From Zhouia amylolytica (lineage in GTDB: Bacteria; Bacteroidota; Bacteroidia; Flavobacteriales; Flavobacteriaceae), in the NCBI RefSeq assembly GCF_900116365.1, contig NZ_FPAG01000001.1:213924-277923 (forward strand): 64,000 nucleotides of DNA, in the 5' to 3' direction. Shown one piece after another: positions 60,715-64,000 of this stretch (its first letter is position 1; each line of letters begins with the position of its first letter). Under the pieces are notes generated by a model. That model was not told the DNA's origin. It saw nothing but the letters and a program-made list of their open reading frames with translations, and did not search any database. Made by a program: the position numbers and the translations under genes.

Positions 60715-62070
60715 TTAAAACCCTAAGATCATTTTGGCTATGAGGAAGTATATAAGAATCCCGAATACATCATTACTGGTGGTAATAAATGGCCCGGTAG
60801 CTACCGCAGGGTCAATTCCTCTTTTATCTAAGAATATCGGTATAAAAGTTCCGATCAGGGCGGCAATGATCACAACAGAAACAAGTGCCACACAAATTGT
60901 TGCTGACTCAAAATAAGTAGTTCCAAATGCAAAATGACTAATCAGCAGTACTATTAAGGCTATTGCTAAACCATTTACTAATCCAAGGAGTCCTTCTTTT
61001 AATAGCCTGCCCCACAACTCACCTTTTATGGTATCATTTGCGAGTCCCTGAACGACTATTGCGGATGATTGAACTCCAACATTACCTGCTGTTGCCTGGA
61101 TTAAAGGAATAAAAAGTACCAGAGCCTGGTATTGGGTTAAAACGTCTTGGAAACCTCCAATAATACTCGCTGCACCCAGTCCGCCTAACATACCGATTAG
61201 CAACCAGGGTAAGCGTGCCTTGGTGAGTTCCCAAATACTATCATCTGCCTCTACATCTTGGGTAATACCCGCGGCGAGCTGATAATCTTTCTCCGCTTCA
61301 TCTTTTATGAAATCTACAATATCATCGATGGTGATACGGCCTACCAATCTCCCTAATTCATCGATGACCGGAATTGCTTCCAGGTCGTATTTAGACATGA
61401 TCTTCTCTACCTCCTCTGCTTCATCGTTTACAGAAACGTAGTCCACTTTTGGTATGTATACATCTTTAATAGCTGTTCGGGTGGAGGTGGTTAAAAGGTC
61501 TTTTAGTGAGAGTCTTCCTTTAAGCTTGTCCTCATCATCAACCACATAAATGGAATGCACTCTCCTCACATTTTCTGCCTGTGCACGCATTTCTTTTACA
61601 CAGGTAAGCACGCTCCAGTTTTCATTCACCTTCACGAGCTCTTTCGCCATTAAACTACCTGCTGTTCCTTCATCATAACGTAATAGATCTACGATATCCC
61701 TGGCGTGTTCCCGATCTTCTATCTGAGAGATAATCTCACTTACACGCTCTTTGGGAAGTTCTCCAATAATATCGGCAGCATCATCAGTATCTAATTCCAG
61801 AAGCTCATCTGCAATTTCTTTCGCCGAGAGCTTACGAAGGATGGTTTCCCGAACATCTTCATCTAATTCTGCCAGTACATCCGAGGTCGTCTCACTATCG
61901 AGCAATTTAATGAGGTACACAGCCTCTACATCATCCAGCTCATGAACGATCTCTGCAATATCAGCATAGTGCAAATCACTCATCATATCGAGGAGTGCAC
62001 CGGCATTATTCTCGGCAATCAATAAATTGATTTCCGCAATGAGTTCGTCTGTGAGTTTAAATGGTGTCAT
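60715..62070 (-). CDS. mgtE: Magnesium transporter MgtE
   Basis: A 451-residue Mg2+ channel. The N-terminal superhelical domain (about 1-130) has [17 protein letters not shown], followed by two CBS domains (about 135-265, with [12 protein letters not shown] and [14 protein letters not shown]). Five C-terminal membrane helices start at [14 protein letters not shown], with pore-lining [11 protein letters not shown]. Cytosolic Mg2+ closes MgtE channels through the N and CBS domains. It overlaps rsmA by 14 bp on the same strand. A 16-bp palindrome, AGGGTTTTAAAACCCT, spans its stop codon. Confidence 0.95.
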   Translation of the reverse strand: MTPFKLTDELIAEINLLIAENNAGALLDMMSDLHYADIAEIVHELDDVEAVYLIKLLDSETTSDVLAELDEDVRETILRKLSAKEIADELLELDTDDAADIIGELPKERVSEIISQIEDREHARDIVDLLRYDEGTAGSLMAKELVKVNENWSVLTCVKEMRAQAENVRRVHSIYVVDDEDKLKGRLSLKDLLTTSTRTAIKDVYIPKVDYVSVNDEAEEVEKIMSKYDLEAIPVIDELGRLVGRITIDDIVDFIKDEAEKDYQLAAGITQDVEADDSIWELTKARLPWLLIGMLGGLGAASIIGGFQDVLTQYQALVLFIPLIQATAGNVGVQSSAIVVQGLANDTIKGELWGRLLKEGLLGLVNGLAIALIVLLISHFAFGTTYFESATICVALVSVVIIAALIGTFIPIFLDKRGIDPAVATGPFITTSNDVFGILIYFLIAKMILGF

Positions 62071-62842
62071 GCTGTATTTTTTCTGTCAGCGTAATAAAAT
62101 CTTTTACGCTTAATTGCTCAGGACGCTGCCCAAATATAGTATCTTCTTTTAAATTATCTGAAAGCTGAAATGTTTTTAAACTATTACGAAGCGTCTTTCT
62201 TCGTTGATTAAAAGCTGTTTTTACCACTCTAAAAAACAGTTTCTCATCACACGGAAGTTTGTAATTTTCTTTTCTAATTAATCTTAGTACCCCGGAGTCT
62301 ACTTTTGGAGGTGGATTAAAAACACCCGGTTTTACCGTAAATAAATACTCAGCATCATAAAAAGCCTGGGCAAACACGGATAAGATCCCATAGGTCTTAC
62401 TTCCTTCTTTTTCACAAATTCGCTGTGCTACTTCTTTTTGAAACATCCCGGTAAATTCAGGCACCTGATGTCTCCATTCCAACATCTTAAAAACTATTTG
62501 CGATGATATATTGTATGGAAAATTCCCTGTTATGGCAAAGGGTTTGTCTCCAAAAAGTTCAGACAAATCGGTTTTGAGAAAGTCTGCTTCGACAATACTG
62601 AATTTAGATCCGTCTTCGTGATAATGCTGTTTTAGGTAGGCAATGGATTCTGTGTCAATATCCATTACGGTTACATTAATATCTTTGAGAAGCAAGTATT
62701 TAGTAAGCACCCCCATACCAGGACCGATCTCTAATACTTCATTATAATTTTGAAGTGTCAGCGTGTCTCCAATTTTACGGGCGATATTCTCATCGTTTAA
62801 AAAATGTTGCCCTAAGTGTTTTTTGGCCCTTACCTTACTCAT
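62057..62842 (-). CDS. rsmA: 16S rRNA (adenine1518/1519-N6) dimethyltransferase
   Basis: A 261-residue KsgA/RsmA family methyltransferase that dimethylates two adjacent adenines near the 3' end of 16S rRNA. The N-terminus [17 protein letters not shown], motif [15 protein letters not shown] and motif [12 protein letters not shown] (NFPY in place of the more common NLPY) are all present, with the C-terminal [12 protein letters not shown]. It starts 12 bp after the DUF4286 gene and overlaps mgtE. Confidence 0.96.
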   Translation of the reverse strand: MSKVRAKKHLGQHFLNDENIARKIGDTLTLQNYNEVLEIGPGMGVLTKYLLLKDINVTVMDIDTESIAYLKQHYHEDGSKFSIVEADFLKTDLSELFGDKPFAITGNFPYNISSQIVFKMLEWRHQVPEFTGMFQKEVAQRICEKEGSKTYGILSVFAQAFYDAEYLFTVKPGVFNPPPKVDSGVLRLIRKENYKLPCDEKLFFRVVKTAFNQRRKTLRNSLKTFQLSDNLKEDTIFGQRPEQLSVKDFITLTEKIQHDTI

Positions 62843-62854
62843 CCCCTAATTTTA

Positions 62855-63166
62855 TTAATGCTCACTAATGATCTCAAGCTCTGTTCTAAAAGCAACAAAC
62901 TTATCTGCAAATAGTTTCATGGCCTCTAATCTCAACCTTTCTGCATCCTCTTGATAATAGCGCTCTAAGGTATCTTTGCTGTCGGTAAGATATTGCACCG
63001 AGTAGGTGGTTCCTCCCATTTCTTCTTCTACCAATACTTTTACCATACGTGCATTGGTAAACTTTCCCGTTGCCAACATATCAGGTATATGTGTTTCACG
63101 CATCCACTTCACCCAATCGTCATGAACACTAGCGTCGATATTAATTGTTACGTTATAGATAAACAT
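62855..63166 (-). CDS. DUF4286 family protein
   Basis: A 103-residue soluble protein of the DUF4286 family, starting FIYNVTINIDASVHDDWVKWM and containing GGTTYSVQYLTDSKDTLERYY. The fold is probably a dimeric alpha-beta barrel (ferredoxin-like), as in small monooxygenase-like proteins, but the role is not established. Placement just upstream of rsmA (12-bp gap) suggests co-transcription with rsmA and mgtE. Confidence 0.85.
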   Translation of the reverse strand: MFIYNVTINIDASVHDDWVKWMRETHIPDMLATGKFTNARMVKVLVEEEMGGTTYSVQYLTDSKDTLERYYQEDAERLRLEAMKLFADKFVAFRTELEIISEH

Positions 63167-63254
63167 AATGCTGTTTGTTTAGGAATAAATTTTAATCTGC
63201 TGCAAAGAACCGTAGTTTTTTTATGGCATCAAAACATCTAGCTATCTAACTACG

Positions 63255-64000
63255 TTAATTTAGGACATCACCTCTTATTTTCCTGTAAGTATTTCGTGCC
63301 TGAACAAAGAAAATACTATCGGGATGTTCCAAAACAATGCGTTCATACAGAGGTTTTGCCTTTTCTGATTCTCCCTGAGCATAGTATAAGTTAGCCAATC
63401 GAAACAGCGCATCATCCATTAGAATATCGTCCGGAAAGAATTCTATAATCTTCGTATAGTTTAAGCTTGCTCGCTCCACATCTCCAAGATCTTCGAGTAA
63501 AATGGCTTGTTTCAGTAATGCTTCATCTTCGATGCTTTCCCCTTTATGATTTACCAGAATATTTTCCAGTAAGGCTACTGCTTCTTTATTCTTTTTCTGA
63601 TAGGCCAGCAAATCGGCCTTTGCATAAATTTTAAGAGCCGTTTGGGTTGAATCCTCAAGAGAGTTATCTGAAATCAATAGTTTCAATTGCAATGCGTCAT
63701 TCGCTATCAGTTGCGATGTTGAAGACTTCAACACTTTTAATTGACTTTCAGCCCAGGCAAAATCTCCTTTATAAAAGCTGGCTTTGGCTACTTTAAACCG
63801 GGCATCCTGAGCTATTACATCATTTTTTACTTTTCGCTGAACCTGAGAATACAAGATCAGAGCCCTGTTAAATTGTTCATTGTAAACTAAGATATCAGCC
63901 AATAACATCTTAGCTTTTGCTTCCTCAAAATTATTTAAAGGCAGTTCTAATATTTCAGTGATAAAATTTTGTGCCTTGTCAGGCTCTCCTAACTCGAAGG
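63255..64000 (-). CDS. TPR-repeat protein, 5' end outside the window
   Basis: The frame stays open from the stop at 63255 to the window edge at 64000, upstream of the first ATG in view (63908). The extra part reads FELGEPDKAQNFITEILELP and then NNFEEAKAKMLLADI. At least six tetratricopeptide-like helical pairs are visible, such as LYSQVQRKVKNDVIAQDARFKVAK and PDDILMDDALFRLANLYYAQGE. It is a partner-binding scaffold, probably envelope or periplasmic, but the signal region is not in view. It precedes the DUF4286-rsmA-mgtE genes by 88 bp. Confidence 0.8.
   Translation of the reverse strand, partial: FELGEPDKAQNFITEILELPLNNFEEAKAKMLLADILVYNEQFNRALILYSQVQRKVKNDVIAQDARFKVAKASFYKGDFAWAESQLKVLKSSTSQLIANDALQLKLLISDNSLEDSTQTALKIYAKADLLAYQKKNKEAVALLENILVNHKGESIEDEALLKQAILLEDLGDVERASLNYTKIIEFFPDDILMDDALFRLANLYYAQGESEKAKPLYERIVLEHPDSIFFVQARNTYRKIRGDVLN

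Overview
The window reads as chromosome of a marine-type Flavobacteriaceae (Bacteroidota). The evidence is low GC, near-absence of Shine-Dalgarno sequences, promoters of the form TTG/TTTG-N19-23-TAnnTTTG ahead of the tRNA genes, and family-typical genes: DnaE with an N-terminal proofreading exonuclease, short-Q-loop CydAB, FeoA-FeoB plus a 42-residue Cys-rich FeoB partner, OlsF-like fused acyltransferase, DUF4382 and DUF4286 proteins. No phage, CRISPR array, transposase or recognised defence system is visible.

Layout. 1-9.2 kb is an accessory, all-plus-strand run of small lipoproteins, membrane proteins and orphans: a CPBP protease, an Asp/Glu racemase, a protein made of seven 26-residue HEAT-like repeats, a TlpA-like lipoprotein overlapping a DUF4328 membrane protein, a beta-propeller lipoprotein and a nucleotidyltransferase-like protein. 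9.2-11.6 kb has no protein gene. It is a tandem, diverged duplication of a tRNA-Asp locus packed with palindromic intergenic repeats and a MITE-like inverted-arm element. 11.6-25.6 kb holds an orphan DUF58 protein, then asparaginase, alpha-2-macroglobulin, PbpC, MscS and an esterase in one direction, and gpsA. 25.7-30.5 kb holds ferrous iron uptake (feoA, feoB, small Cys-rich protein), SCO1 and rseP. 30.6-36.5 kb holds a DUF4382 lipoprotein, two intact tRNA-Asn genes, a tRNA-Asn relic broken by palindromes, a beta-propeller glycosidase-like lipoprotein, cydAB and tRNA-Arg. 36.5-52.8 kb is mainly core: trxA, a 3D-domain protein, dnaE, a 948-residue TlpA-like protein, a TerB-like protein, fbp, GNAT, aspartate kinase, olsF-like, an ArsR regulator, TM2, VOC and DUF1801. 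53-60.5 kb is mixed and mostly minus strand: a 2-hydroxyacid dehydrogenase, three orphan proteins, and a methyltransferase/GNAT/CDF transporter operon. 60.7-64 kb is the run mgtE, rsmA, DUF4286 and a TPR protein cut by the window edge.

The best leads are in the non-coding DNA. Intergenic repeats near 0.1, 9.2-11.4 and 36 kb keep hairpins whose stem sequences change in a compensated way between copies. A composite element holds two ~70-nt inverted arms, and short CCCGAT/ATCGGG palindromes sit inside a dead tRNA-Asn. Protein leads are the internally duplicated orphan at 55.4-56.6 kb with two unknown neighbours, and the 26-residue repeat protein whose repeat order is mirrored.
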